The notes under the pieces: model-generated | The model's database searches: none | Told to the model about the DNA's origin: nothing | The model's input: the letters and a program-made list of their open reading frames with translations, nothing else | Assembly: GCA_028877205.1 (NCBI GenBank) | Contig: JAPPHY010000012.1 | Span: forward strand, 1 to 64,000 | Reading direction: 5' to 3' | DNA: 64,000 bases | From: Chloroflexota bacterium | Lineage (GTDB): Bacteria > Chloroflexota > Dehalococcoidia > Lucifugimonadales > UBA2985 | Position numbers and translations under genes: made by a program | Part shown: positions 31,810 to 40,565 of the stretch, one piece after another | Numbering within the stretch: the first letter of the stretch is position 1 | How the letters are laid out: each line of letters opens with the position of its first letter

Positions 31810-33012
31810 ATGATTGCCAAGGCGAAGCTCAAGCCGGTCTTGACAGGACTGTTTGTGCTGGGCGTCTTGACAGCCGCCGGTGTGGTCATCGTACTCATTC
31901 GCGCGCCGGGAGTCGCCCCAGCGCTCACTGAGACAGCCGGCAGCGATCACGCAGGTGGAGGAAAAGACGAAGATTCCTCCCGTACTGAGACCGTCCCGAG
32001 CACCAACACTCCTGGGGTTGAAAGGGAGGAGTCGGAACCGACTGAAGCGGCGCCACCTGAATTATCACCGCCCGAAATCGACGATCCCCCTAGCCCTACA
32101 GAGCTGGAAGACCTGCAGTTCATCGCTGACCAAAAGGGAATATCCCTTCAGGAGGCAATCGACCGGTATGCGTGGCAAGACAACTTCTCCCTGGCGGTCT
32201 CGAGGATCAGCGAGGCAGCTCCCGAGACCTTCGCCGGAGCGGAGATAGTTGATGGCACCAACGCGTGGATCGCGTTCACAGGCGATCCCCCCAAGGAAGC
32301 GCTCGACATTATCGAAATTTTCACCGGCAGCCACAGCGGCGTTGCAGTCGAAGTTCGCACAGACAAGAGCTTCACCCAGGCGGAGATCAGTGATGCGGTT
32401 CCAGCCGTCCACTACGCACTGAACTATGCGGATGGAGTGAGAATCGCCCATGCCACGTTCAACCGCGATACGGCGCAGATTGAGTCGCGTGTCATGCTGG
32501 AGAGCGCGGATACCGAAACCACCCTGGACGATCTCCGGGCCATCGCGACTGAGCGCCTCATCGCTGTCACCAAGCCGGACATTCTCGACAGCATATCGCT
32601 CTCCATTGTCCTCGTGGATAGACAGCCCTATGGCGTTGTGGATGGCCCGGTGCTGACTTCGCCACCGTCTTCTGAGCTAGTCTGGACGGGTATGGACGCG
32701 CAAATCTCGGGGACCGTGGTGTACGAAAGAGGGACCGGATGTCTGTACCTCGGAGAGGGGGAATCTGGGTCCCCTGTGATATGGCCGTCCGGTACTTCCT
32801 GGCAGGCTAATCCGCCCGCGGTCAAGCTCCAGGGTCATGTGGTCGAGTTGGGCATGCTCGTTCGTGGCGCGGGCGGCACTATGCCATACGAGTGGGTCAA
32901 GAGGCTCGCGGGCGCAGCCGTGGCCGACGCGGCCAAGGCGTGCGCCGAACATACTGACACCAGAGAGGTACTCTGGTTCAACATCGACAGCGAAGTGGTC
33001 GTAGTACCTTAG
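31810..33012 (+). CDS. Membrane-anchored secreted hypothetical protein
   Basis: A 400-residue protein with one N-terminal membrane anchor (LTGLFVLGVLTAAGVVIVLI, about 10-30), a disordered Pro/Glu/Thr/Ser linker (about 35-100) and an outer domain. The segment ETFAGAEIVDGTNAWIAFTG, followed by repeated beta-alpha units, resembles the pro-domain of alpha-lytic/streptogrisin proteases, but no catalytic His/Asp/Ser triad follows, so protease activity is not claimed. The end contains GTGCLYLGEG and a WPSGTSW loop, a pattern of small beta domains. The ATG at 31810 has AGGGG nine bases upstream; the track start 32 codons earlier adds sequence without a signal. Confidence 0.62.
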   Translation: MIAKAKLKPVLTGLFVLGVLTAAGVVIVLIRAPGVAPALTETAGSDHAGGGKDEDSSRTETVPSTNTPGVEREESEPTEAAPPELSPPEIDDPPSPTELEDLQFIADQKGISLQEAIDRYAWQDNFSLAVSRISEAAPETFAGAEIVDGTNAWIAFTGDPPKEALDIIEIFTGSHSGVAVEVRTDKSFTQAEISDAVPAVHYALNYADGVRIAHATFNRDTAQIESRVMLESADTETTLDDLRAIATERLIAVTKPDILDSISLSIVLVDRQPYGVVDGPVLTSPPSSELVWTGMDAQISGTVVYERGTGCLYLGEGESGSPVIWPSGTSWQANPPAVKLQGHVVELGMLVRGAGGTMPYEWVKRLAGAAVADAAKACAEHTDTREVLWFNIDSEVVVVP

Positions 33013-33044
33013 ACTGCCAGAGACCCGAGCCGGATGCGCCCTCC

Positions 33045-34472
33045 CTATGCCGCTTCCTCGCGCCACCGGTAGTAGTCCACCAGGCGGCGGATCGCACGGG
33101 CAGCCCGGCTGATAGTCGGGAACACGGCAAAGCCGTCCTTCACGCACTGCCGGTGCAGCTCCGCTGACGCCTTGAGCAGCTTGTCGTTGTCCGGGATGTG
33201 GTCGGCGATCACCAGGGCCACCGGCTTGCCCAACTCGCTGGCGATGGCGGCGGTGTGCTCCAGCATACGGCTCGACCGCGTGGGACGTCTTGAGCGGCGC
33301 CCATTGGATGGTACGGAAGGCGCAACGCCGTTGATCACCACGTGGTAGCTCGGATCGCGGGCGATGAGGGTGATCACCTCGTGGGGCGTCAGCTTGCTGC
33401 CCCCCATGATGGATCCGTCAACGGGGTTGGTGACCCAAGCACCGAAGAACGGGTCCTTGTCCACAAGCTCCCCCCGGACGGAGTCCGGAATCTGCGGCAG
33501 GTGGAGGCCCGCCTCCTCGCACTCGTCTGCCGACATCACGCCCTTCCCCCCGGTGCCGCCTCCGACCAGCAGGTTCACGCCCGTCGCCGCGGGCATCCGC
33601 GCGAAGGCCACCATCGAGTCCAGCAGGTCCTCCATGCTGAACGCGTTCACCACGCCCATCTGCCGGCACATGGCCTCCCACACCTCGTTTGCGCCCGCCA
33701 GCGAGCCCGTGTGCGACGACGCCATGTTGGTGCCGGCGCGAGTCCTGCCGCCCTTCAGTAGCACCACCGGCTTGCGCCGCGACGCGTAGCCGAGCGCCTT
33801 GGCGAACCTGCGTCCATCCTTGACTCCCTCGATGTAGCCGCCGATTAGCCCTGTCTCCGGGTCGTCGGCCAGGTACTCCAGCAGGTCGGCCTCGTTGAGG
33901 TCGAGCGCGTTGCCGTAGCTGATTACCTTGCTGTAGCGGAGGCCCCGCGTTGCGCCCACCGAGATCATCTCGCCGGCGTTGCCGCCGCTCTGCGAGATGA
34001 TGCCCACGTTGCCGTACTCCCAGGGGAACTCCCTGCCCCAGGCGATGCCCTCCTTGGGGTAGTACAGCCCCATGCAGTTGGGGCCAAGAATGCGCATGCC
34101 CGCCGCTCTGGCCTTGGCGAGCATGTCCCGCTCCATCTGCGCGCCCTCCTCAGAGCCCGTCTCGCTGAAGCGGGCGGTGAAGAAGTGGAGCGCCTTCACG
34201 CCCTTGGCGACGCAGTCGTCGACCAGGTCGAGCGCGGCGTTGTTGGGCACGGCGGAGACCACGTAGTCGACTGGGCCGGGCACGTCGCGGACGGAGGCGT
34301 AGGTCTTTTCGCCCAAGATCTCCGTGGCCCTGCCGTTGATGGGGTAGACGGGCCCGGAGAAGTGCTCCAGGACATTCTTGAAGTAGGTGTGACCGAACTT
34401 GTCCGGGGACTCCGACGCCCCGGCCACCGCTATGGAGCGGGGATGGAAGATATAGTCTAGCTCCAGGCCCAT
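33045..34472 (-). CDS. Acyl-CoA synthetase (ADP-forming), CoA-binding/alpha subunit
   Basis: Corresponds to the alpha part of ADP-forming acetate/acyl-CoA ligase: a CoA-binding Rossmann domain (PRSIAVAGASESPDKFGH at the start) and a succinyl-CoA-ligase-like domain with SQSGGNAGEMIS and the phospho-histidine loop ASSHTGSLAG. The 475-residue gene lies 24 bp downstream of its ATP-grasp partner. Near residues 385-405 the reading frame gives an Arg/Ser-rich stretch (NGRRSRRPTRSSR), while the +2 frame there reads FRTIQWAPLKTSHAVEPYA. That pattern suggests two compensating single-base errors or mutations; the flanking frame is otherwise sound. Substrate acid unknown. Confidence 0.85.
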   Translation of the reverse strand: MGLELDYIFHPRSIAVAGASESPDKFGHTYFKNVLEHFSGPVYPINGRATEILGEKTYASVRDVPGPVDYVVSAVPNNAALDLVDDCVAKGVKALHFFTARFSETGSEEGAQMERDMLAKARAAGMRILGPNCMGLYYPKEGIAWGREFPWEYGNVGIISQSGGNAGEMISVGATRGLRYSKVISYGNALDLNEADLLEYLADDPETGLIGGYIEGVKDGRRFAKALGYASRRKPVVLLKGGRTRAGTNMASSHTGSLAGANEVWEAMCRQMGVVNAFSMEDLLDSMVAFARMPAATGVNLLVGGGTGGKGVMSADECEEAGLHLPQIPDSVRGELVDKDPFFGAWVTNPVDGSIMGGSKLTPHEVITLIARDPSYHVVINGVAPSVPSNGRRSRRPTRSSRMLEHTAAIASELGKPVALVIADHIPDNDKLLKASAELHRQCVKDGFAVFPTISRAARAIRRLVDYYRWREEAA

Positions 34473-34496
34473 GTTCCCTCCGGTAAAGGGCTGCGA

Positions 34497-35201
34497 CTAG
34501 GGGCTTGTCTCCTCCAGCACCACCCTCGCGTCCACCGCTACCAGCCCCTGCGGATAGCACAGGACGGGGTTAAGGTCCAGCTCCCTCACCTCCGGATGCT
34601 CCTCCAGGAAGCGTGACAGGCCGAGGATGGCCTGCTCCAGACTGTCCAGATCGCAGGGAGCGTACTGGCGATAGCCCTGCAGAAGCGGCAGACCCTTGAT
34701 CTCTCGTATCATGGCGCGGGCGTCGCGCGGCTCCACCGGCACCAGCCGCATGGAGACGTCCCTCAGCATCTCGACGAGCACGCCGCCCAGGCCGAACATG
34801 ACCACGTGTCCGAACTGCGGGTCACGCGTGGCTCCCACGATCACCTCGACGCCTGGCTCCGCCATGCTCTGCACTGACACGCCTTCGATCGAGGCCGTGG
34901 GCGCGGCAGCGCGCGAGGAGGACATGATGGAGTCGTAGGCGGAGCGCACCTGGCCGACCGTCTCCAAGCCCACCTTCACGCCGCCAACGTCGCTCTTGTG
35001 GGTGATGTCGGGGGAGACCACCTTGAGCACCGCGGGCAGGCCTATCTCCTGCGCGATGCGCACGGCCTCCGCGCGGGAAGTTGCCAGGCGGGTGGGCACG
35101 ACCGGGATGCCTGCCTCCTCCAGCAGCTGCTTGGACTCAACCTCGCTGAGCAGAGTTCGACCTGCGCGACGGGCCGCCTCGACGATACCCGCTGTGGTCA
35201 T
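34497..35201 (-). CDS. Acyl-CoA synthetase (ADP-forming), ATP-grasp/beta subunit
   Basis: An ATP-grasp protein (234 residues) of the ADP-forming acyl-CoA ligase group: LLSEVESKQLLEEAGIPVV at the start, VLKVVSPDITHKSDVGGVKVGL as the nucleotide and substrate loop, and a final ELDLNPVLCYPQGLVAVDARVVL, typical of ATP_grasp_5. It would phosphorylate the catalytic histidine of the alpha subunit encoded just downstream, making ATP from acyl-CoA or the reverse. Subunits are separate genes here, as in archaea, rather than fused as in many bacteria. Confidence 0.88.
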   Translation of the reverse strand: MTTAGIVEAARRAGRTLLSEVESKQLLEEAGIPVVPTRLATSRAEAVRIAQEIGLPAVLKVVSPDITHKSDVGGVKVGLETVGQVRSAYDSIMSSSRAAAPTASIEGVSVQSMAEPGVEVIVGATRDPQFGHVVMFGLGGVLVEMLRDVSMRLVPVEPRDARAMIREIKGLPLLQGYRQYAPCDLDSLEQAILGLSRFLEEHPEVRELDLNPVLCYPQGLVAVDARVVLEETSP

Positions 35202-35296
35202 GCCATATCACCCCCGGAGCAGGCGTTTGGGACTTCACGAGAGTAGCAATTCGCGATGGCGATGTCAACCTCGAGGAAGGGGCGCCAACCACCGTC

Positions 35297-35316
35297 ACTC
35301 CCGCGCACGCGGGAGT
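35297..35316. repeat. ACTCCCGC hairpin repeat
   Basis: ACTCCCGC-GCAC-GCGGGAGT is a perfect 8-bp hairpin with a 4-nt loop, followed by CCAG. The same design recurs three times between 59.09 and 59.32 kb. Confidence 0.8.
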
Positions 35317-35360
35317 CCAGCACCCGGGGACGGGACGTGGGGTGGCTTGCCACGCTCGTA

Positions 35361-35455
35361 CTTCGACAGGCTCAGCACGAACGGACTCACGCTCCCGCTC
35401 ATAGCCTGCCCCGCACCACGATGCGGGGGCGAGCTTGTCGAACCACATGAGCGGG
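35361..35455. repeat. TTCGACA-type dispersed repeat, two inverted copies
   Basis: CTTCGACAGGCTCAGCACGAACGG (35361-) faces GAGCTTGTCGAACCACATGAGCGGG (35431-35455), with an inner hairpin CCCCGCACCACGATGCGGGG between them. Together with the ACTCCCGC hairpin it fills most of the gap between the acyl-CoA synthetase pair and the phage-like cassette. Confidence 0.8.
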
Positions 35456-35474
35456 CACGTGCGCTGGGAAGCAC

Positions 35475-35696
35475 CTATGCCCACACCGCGACTACCACCG
35501 CATCCCGCGGGTTGGCCGAATCGAAGTGGATGACCGCGCAGGCGCGGCCGACCCTCATCTCCGCGCCGGGGATGCTGCGGGACACCGGCACGCCCTCGAG
35601 CCACGTGGCCAGGCTCCCCGCCACCTGTACGGTCGCAGTGTACATTCCCGCATCGAAGCTGCGCACGCTGCCCTTTCGTATCTCCACGACGGTCAC
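35475..35696 (-). CDS. Small phage-like protein, possible OB-fold baseplate/tail protein
   Basis: A 73-residue, all-beta-looking protein whose start overlaps the stop of the tail-hub-like gene (ATGA). The pattern GSVRSFDAGMYTATVQVAGS...VPVSR...GRACAVIHFD...DAVVVAVWA is that of a short OB-barrel, as in gpV/gp45-type spike or baseplate proteins that sit under a tail hub. No name can be assigned from sequence alone; position in the cassette is the main argument. It is the last gene of the phage-like run. Confidence 0.6.
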   Translation of the reverse strand: MTVVEIRKGSVRSFDAGMYTATVQVAGSLATWLEGVPVSRSIPGAEMRVGRACAVIHFDSANPRDAVVVAVWA

Positions 35697-37684
35697 ACTC
35701 CTCCTAGCCGCAGCACGTGGACGTACTCCGGCTCGCGCAGCCGCGAGTACCTTAGCTCAAGGCCCACCACGCGCCGCCTGGCCGCCGTCAGTCCCGCCGC
35801 GGCGTCGTTCACCTCAATGACGTCGAACAGCTCCTGCCCGCAGTTCGCGGGAACCACTACTTCACCGCCCAGCGCGTCGAGCGCCTGCCGCCGCATCACC
35901 GAGCGGGCCCGGTCCAGAGCCTTCTGAGTCGTATCCATGTTCAGGTCGTGCACCTGGAGGAGGCGCTCGAACACCTCCCCAACCTCGTCCCAGTCAAAGG
36001 CCTCCCCCAGGTGCGCCCTGCCGAAGACCTGAACCCTGTTGTACTCCCTGGCCCCGGACCGATACCTTCCCCGCAGAATGGGGTGGTCTGCGCCATAGAC
36101 GTAGTCCGATGCGTCTGAACCCGCCAGCTCCCGCAGGAGACCTACGTGACCGCTGAACTGCAACACGACCGGCGCCTTCTCCAGCAACCGCCACACTGCG
36201 CTCGCCGCCGTCTCCTCCGGGTGGATTGTGAAGGATGGACGCAGCGCATTCGCCTCGGCGCCCGCGCCGGTGGTGGACGCGCTCAGCCCTCCCCGCGCCA
36301 GCAAGAGCCGCACGATGGCCGACAGTGTGGCATCGCCCGATTTCCATGTGTACTGACGCCTCGCTCGCCACGACTCCAACGCCTGCCACGCGCTGCGGGC
36401 GTGGATCGCCAGCTCAGCCTGGCCGCCGAGCGAGCTGTGCTCGAACCCCTCGATTGAGAAGGCAGGCCCGTTCGACACCTCCCGGCTGGCCGAAGTCTCG
36501 TACCCTGGCGCAACGTTCACAGTCGAGCCAATGCGCAGTGGACTGAGCGATCCTTCACCGATGCCGCCGTATTTGCCGTGGTCGTTCCGCAGCCGGATGA
36601 CCGCGCCGCCGCCCATCGGCTCCTCGCGCGCGGTGAGCCCCACGACGTCCTCAGTCAGGTCTACCGTCGTCCCGCGGCGGTCGCCTCGCCATACGCTGTT
36701 GGGAGTGCACAGCCACAGGTGAGAGGCGGACGCTGCGATGGCTACGCCGTAGGTAGACGAGATGTTGAGGGGAACCGGCTCGCGCCACAGGTTGTCCACG
36801 TAGGACGAGCTTGCCAGCGCGTGGGTGTGCGCCGATCGCTGGTAGTTGGACGTGCCGGTGTATCTCTCCACGAACGCAAGGCGCATGACGTCCGCGCTGG
36901 CAAGGAACGGATGGTGGAAAGAGACGCCGGAACCGGACTTCGCGGTGTTCATCTCGCGCAGCGGCGACCAGCTGCCCTCCCCCAGCGCACCTCCGTCTCC
37001 GTGCACGCAAGTCCACACCTTGGCGTCGCCGCTCGACTGCTCCGTGCCTGCGATGGCCAGGCTCCAGCCGCCAAGGTAGGCGCAGGCCATACCCGTGATG
37101 GACGCTACGCGCTCGCCCCACGACAGCGAGTTGGTCCAGTTTTGGCCTGACTGCTTGATGAAGTAGACCACGTTGGTTGCGGTAGCAAAGAAGAGCCCCA
37201 GCGTACCCCCGTCGTCGACACCGGCGGCGATCTACGAAATTCGGCCCAGATTCGGGTCGCGGACGGTGGTCGGCGAACTCCACGATGCGCCGTAGTTAGT
37301 GCTCTCAAGCCTGTAGATGGATGTTCCTCTAGAGTCCACGTAGAAGATGTTGAGCGTGGCGCCACTGGCCGTCATCGCTACGTTGGCGGTCGCGGAGACG
37401 GAGTTGAGTCGAGTCCAGGACGTGAAGTCGCTTGACGGGCCCGGATTGCTCACCCTCTGGACGTACAGCCTGCTGTCGGACGAATCAACGCGAACGCGCA
37501 CCAGAGAGCCGTCACCCGCGCAGGCGGAGGCGTGGTAGAAGTTGGTTTCGTCACCTGTGTAGAGCCGCCGGAAGACCGGTCGCGCCACTCCCGCCGCCGT
37601 GTCTGACACGGTGACCCGCACGTGAGGGACGGCGCTGCCGCCCCGCTGCGCCGCGAGGAGCGTGGGCGTGAGGCTTCTCATCAC
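35693..37684 (-). pseudogene. Phage tail-hub/tail-fibre-like protein interrupted by an in-frame amber codon
   Basis: Two track ORFs (37684-37232 and 37171-35693) are in the same frame and are separated only by TAG at 37232-37234; the sense sequence continues without a break on both sides (...DPNLGRIS, stop, IAAGVDDGGTLGLFF...). Read through, the product is about 663 residues. The N-terminal 300 or so residues contain BNR/sialidase-like blade motifs (TNYGASWSSPTTVR, SGQNWTNSLSW). The C-terminal half resembles phage tail-hub proteins (late-control D-like: VLQFSGHVGLLREL, YNRVQVFG, RAR...RQALDALGGEVVVPANCGQ). It could be a decaying gene, a sequence error or programmed readthrough. The second part could also restart at an internal GTG. 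Confidence 0.7.
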
Positions 37685-37693
37685 CGCCGCCTG

Positions 37694-38329
37694 CTAGCCC
37701 ATGCCCTGCGTACGACCCGCCGCGGGCCGCGACGGCGCGTAGAGGCGAGCGGGCCTGACACGGTTGCGGCTGCCATGGGCCGACAGCCCCTTGACGAACG
37801 AGTCCAGCCGGTCCTGCCCCCACGTGCGGTACTGCCTCCACACCTCCACGCCGCCGACGTTCACGCGGTTGATGGCACAGCTCGACCACTCTAGGGCGGC
37901 GTAGCCGCTCGCTCCCACAGCAACCAGGTCCTCCAGCGCAGCCGGTATGGAGGTGCCGGCAGCGTCCAGCGTGTGCAGTCGGCCGTAGTATACGCGGACC
38001 TTGTCTCCCTGGCTGGGCGCCGGGTCTCCGAGCAGCGTGAGAGAGCCGGCCCAGAGACTGAATGGCTGGTAGGAAGGCGGAAAGAGCTCCACGGGGTGCT
38101 CAACCGCCTCAACGGTCACAAGGTCGGCGAGGGAGGCAAGGGACACCTCGCGGCCGCTTTCTCCTCCCGCAGTGAGCATGACCGCGGCCTCCCTCGGAAT
38201 CGAGAGGCTGAGCTGCCGCACCGCGTGGGAAATGTGCCTGTCCAGCTCGTCGTCCGTCCAGCGCCGGCCGGCAGCGGCCTCGTCGTGGAGGTCTCTTCGC
38301 ACCCTGGTCCTCATGTCGGCAATGTTCAC
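37694..38329 (-). CDS. Phage head-tail adaptor-like protein
   Basis: A 211-residue protein whose N-terminus, MRTRVRRDLHDEAAAGRRWTDDELDRHISHAVRQLS, is the helical signature of phage adaptor/connector (gp6-like) proteins. These join the portal ring to the tail. The remainder is a mixed beta domain (LVAVGASGYAALEWSS) and a basic tail. It lies 49 bp after the capsid gene and 9 bp before the tail-like gene, a normal order for tailed-phage morphogenesis genes, but portal and terminase are missing. Confidence 0.68.
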   Translation of the reverse strand: MNIADMRTRVRRDLHDEAAAGRRWTDDELDRHISHAVRQLSLSIPREAAVMLTAGGESGREVSLASLADLVTVEAVEHPVELFPPSYQPFSLWAGSLTLLGDPAPSQGDKVRVYYGRLHTLDAAGTSIPAALEDLVAVGASGYAALEWSSCAINRVNVGGVEVWRQYRTWGQDRLDSFVKGLSAHGSRNRVRPARLYAPSRPAAGRTQGMG

Positions 38330-38378
38330 GCTGTCCCTCCCTGCACTCCTTCGCCCCGCGGCTCGGTCGTCGTCGCCC

Positions 38379-39269
38379 CTAGTCCCTCACTCCCGTCAGC
38401 TTGCCGAGCTTGAGGGAGTTGAACACGGCGATGGACACATACCACTTCACGCGGTTGCGGGTTGCATCCTTGACCTCCAGCGACCCGACGCGCTCCACCT
38501 GCAGGCCACCCGGCCCGGTGAGGCCGGACACGCCGCCCTCGCCGTATTGGAGGGCGTAGATGGTGGAGCAGTCGGAGCTTGTTCCCACCGTCTTGCCGTT
38601 CGAGATCCAGTCGTTCACTCCCACGGGGATGCCGTCGTAGTACTGCACCATCTGGCCGAACTCGTTGCGGTCCGTCTCCAGCAGGCCGCTGCCCGTGCCG
38701 CGGGACAGCGACGTGAGCTTGCGCCGGCTCCGGCGGCTCATGAGGAGCACGTCCGGCTTGCCTGCCCTCACCTTGTCGATCAGCTCGTCCAGCTTCTCCA
38801 GCGTAAGGGTGGCCCCGTTCGTGCCCATCGAAACCGTTTGGTCGTCCGCGGCCAGCTTGTCGATGCCGTCGAACGCCTTGCCGTCTGAGTCCACGTCGCC
38901 GTTCACGAAGGTGTCGTCGAACTTCTGCTGAACGGCCTTGGCCTTCAGCTGCACCACCGCCGCCTCCAGGTCCTGGATGTTGGAGCGGGTGGAGCGGAGG
39001 AAGTTGTCCACGTCCGCATCGCCGCCGAGGATCTTGAGCGTGGCCGTCTTCTGAGTGAAGGTTGGAGTTGACTCCGACCAGATGTCGCCGACGTCATAGA
39101 AGGCAGCGCTGGGCGCCGCATTCTCCTGGTTGTAGGTCAAGCCGTTCCCGACGATCTCGATGAAGGGCATTGCCTGCAGAACCGGGCTCTCCTTGACGAT
39201 GGTCTCGATGACCCCGGTGAGGAGCACATCGTTCGAGAGCCTGGCCGCGTCCGTAATGGTAAGTGCCAT
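38379..39269 (-). CDS. HK97-fold phage major capsid protein
   Basis: A 296-residue protein of the phage major capsid type. It opens with MALTITDAARLSNDVLLTGVIETIVKESPVLQAMPFIEI, followed by NAAPSAAFYDVGDIWSESTPTFTQKTATLKILGGDADVDNFL (the E-loop/P-domain region). Later come LLMSRRSRRKLTSLSRG and YDGIPVGVNDW, and it closes with VKWYVSIAVFNSLKLGKLTGV. The ATG at 39269 has AGGGGGTGG upstream; the track start adds 51 unlikely residues. Size and the absence of a scaffolding or protease gene also fit an encapsulin-like shell, but linkage to adaptor and tail-like genes argues for a phage origin. First gene of the cassette. Confidence 0.8.
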   Translation of the reverse strand: MALTITDAARLSNDVLLTGVIETIVKESPVLQAMPFIEIVGNGLTYNQENAAPSAAFYDVGDIWSESTPTFTQKTATLKILGGDADVDNFLRSTRSNIQDLEAAVVQLKAKAVQQKFDDTFVNGDVDSDGKAFDGIDKLAADDQTVSMGTNGATLTLEKLDELIDKVRAGKPDVLLMSRRSRRKLTSLSRGTGSGLLETDRNEFGQMVQYYDGIPVGVNDWISNGKTVGTSSDCSTIYALQYGEGGVSGLTGPGGLQVERVGSLEVKDATRNRVKWYVSIAVFNSLKLGKLTGVRD

Positions 39270-39495
39270 GTTGCATCCACCCCCTGCGCCTGAATTGGGG
39301 CAAGGATAGAACGGGTGTACGGCTATGGGCAAGCGGCAGTTGGCATCTAGGTCGGACGAACGCGCCCGCGCTGCACCGTGCCCTTGAGAGCGCAGAAGTG
39401 GCTGAGTGGCAGAGACCATCACGCCCGCTCACTTGAGCCCTGTCGGGCCGGCTGAGCGGGCGCGAGCGATACCGGGTGGGTGTCCTCGTGTGAGT

Positions 39496-40176
39496 CTATG
39501 GGAACGTCAGGTTCAGCGTCTCCACGACCAGCAGCCTGCCGTTGTACCGCGCAGTCTCGTTGGCCTGGACCTCGTTGCCCCTGGCGTCGATGTAGTGGAA
39601 CGTGATCGTCTGGTTGTTCAGGGCATGGTCATTGGGGTCTACGAATATGGTGGTGTACATCCCATTGAAGACCTTGCCCTCAGGCCTGTCCCGGTCAGGG
39701 TTGGACCTCCACCACTGTATCCTGGCCTCCACAAAGGTGCCGTTGGGCGGCGCCTGCCCGCCGACGGTTATGGTGCCACTGAACTGGTTGGGAAGGAGTG
39801 GAAGAACCCCCTGTGGCGTGTTCACGGGCGTGGGTGTAGGCGTTGGGACCAACGTGGGCGTGGGCGTGGCAACGGGGGTGGGCGTAGCCGTGGGTAGGGG
39901 CGTGGGCGTAGCCGTGGGAACGGGTGTGGGCGTAGCCGTGGGAATGGGCGTTGCCGTAGCCGTGGGTAGGGGCGTGAAAGTGGGATACGGTGTATAGGTG
40001 GGTGCGGGAGTCCATGTCGGGACGGGCGTATAGGTCGGAACTGGCGATGGCGTGGGAATCGTCGTCGCAGTCGGACTAGGGGTGTCTGTGGGTTCCGGCG
40101 TTGGTGTGGGATCTTCCTGGCAGGCTGCCACCACCATCAGCAATAGCAGCATCGGGAGTATGTATAGTTTCCTCAT
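39496..40176 (-). CDS. Thr/Pro-repeat lipoprotein
   Basis: A secreted lipoprotein of 226 residues. The signal peptide [19 protein letters not shown] ends in a lipobox with Cys19. A long, disordered stretch of [10 protein letters not shown] repeats (about 20-125) acts as a stalk, and a C-terminal beta domain (about 130-226: [20 protein letters not shown]...) is of a kind often seen at the ends of Chloroflexota surface proteins. The ATG at 40176 has GGAGAGG six bases upstream; the track start adds 12 residues. The repeat is encoded by a 24-bp DNA tandem repeat. Confidence 0.75.
   Translation of the reverse strand: MRKLYILPMLLLLMVVAACQEDPTPTPEPTDTPSPTATTIPTPSPVPTYTPVPTWTPAPTYTPYPTFTPLPTATATPIPTATPTPVPTATPTPLPTATPTPVATPTPTLVPTPTPTPVNTPQGVLPLLPNQFSGTITVGGQAPPNGTFVEARIQWWRSNPDRDRPEGKVFNGMYTTIFVDPNDHALNNQTITFHYIDARGNEVQANETARYNGRLLVVETLNLTFP
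39881..39976. repeat. 24-bp tandem repeat inside the lipoprotein gene
   Basis: Four consecutive 24-bp units beginning GGCGTAGCCGTGGG (39881, 39905, 39929 and 39953) encode eight-residue Pro/Thr/Ala/Val blocks. Units differ at a few positions. Such in-frame repeats can expand or contract and alter stalk length. Confidence 0.85.
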
Positions 40177-40300
40177 TGGCATCCTCTCCAGAATTCCGGC
40201 AAAACATACCACAAGTTGTGAAGTCCATCAAGCATTCCCAAGAAATTGTATCATAGACCAGGTTCCACCGAAATTAGCGGCGATGGGGCACAACGGGTAG

Positions 40301-40306
40301 TATAAT
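40301..40306 (+). promoter_or_regulatory. Candidate -10 element before the small Arg-rich ORF
   Basis: TATAAT lies 13 bp before the ATG at 40319 in an AT-rich pocket. No good -35 is found at 16-18 bp, so this is a weak assignment. Confidence 0.3.
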
Positions 40307-40318
40307 TCCGGAGACGCC

Positions 40319-40471
40319 ATGAGAAGAAGAAGGAGGAGAGCGAGACGTGCGCGCATCCGGGCCAGCCGGAGGCAGGGCCAAGGCCGTAGCGGCATTCCCG
40401 CATACGGATGGTGGGCTCTGGCGCTGTTGCTACTCGGAGTGGTCGTTGCAGTCGCCAGGGTGACGCAGTAG
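40319..40471 (+). CDS. Short Arg-rich membrane peptide (50 aa)
   Basis: Too short for the ORF track. Starting at ATG with GGAG five bases upstream, it encodes MRRRRRRARRARIRASRR at the N-terminus, a short linker, then one membrane segment (WWALALLLLGVVVAVA) and a stop. The strong positive-inside arrangement is consistent with a small single-pass inner-membrane protein. No family is recognised; expression is not proven. Confidence 0.5.
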   Translation: MRRRRRRARRARIRASRRQGQGRSGIPAYGWWALALLLLGVVVAVARVTQ

Positions 40472-40565
40472 CGCGGCCCGGGAAGCGAGTACGGCACTTG
40501 GCAAACGGCAAGTGCCTCGGTTACAATGGTCTCGTGCATTGGATGCCCCCGCGGAGGAGATCGGC

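Noticed and set aside
38379-39269. Capsid-like gene considered as an encapsulin nanocompartment
   Set aside because: No cargo protein with a targeting tail is adjacent, and the downstream genes look like adaptor and tail proteins; phage origin is more likely, though not proven.
39881-39976. Regular 24-bp repeats considered as a CRISPR-like array
   Set aside because: Units are contiguous with no spacers and encode in-frame Pro/Thr repeats of a lipoprotein stalk.
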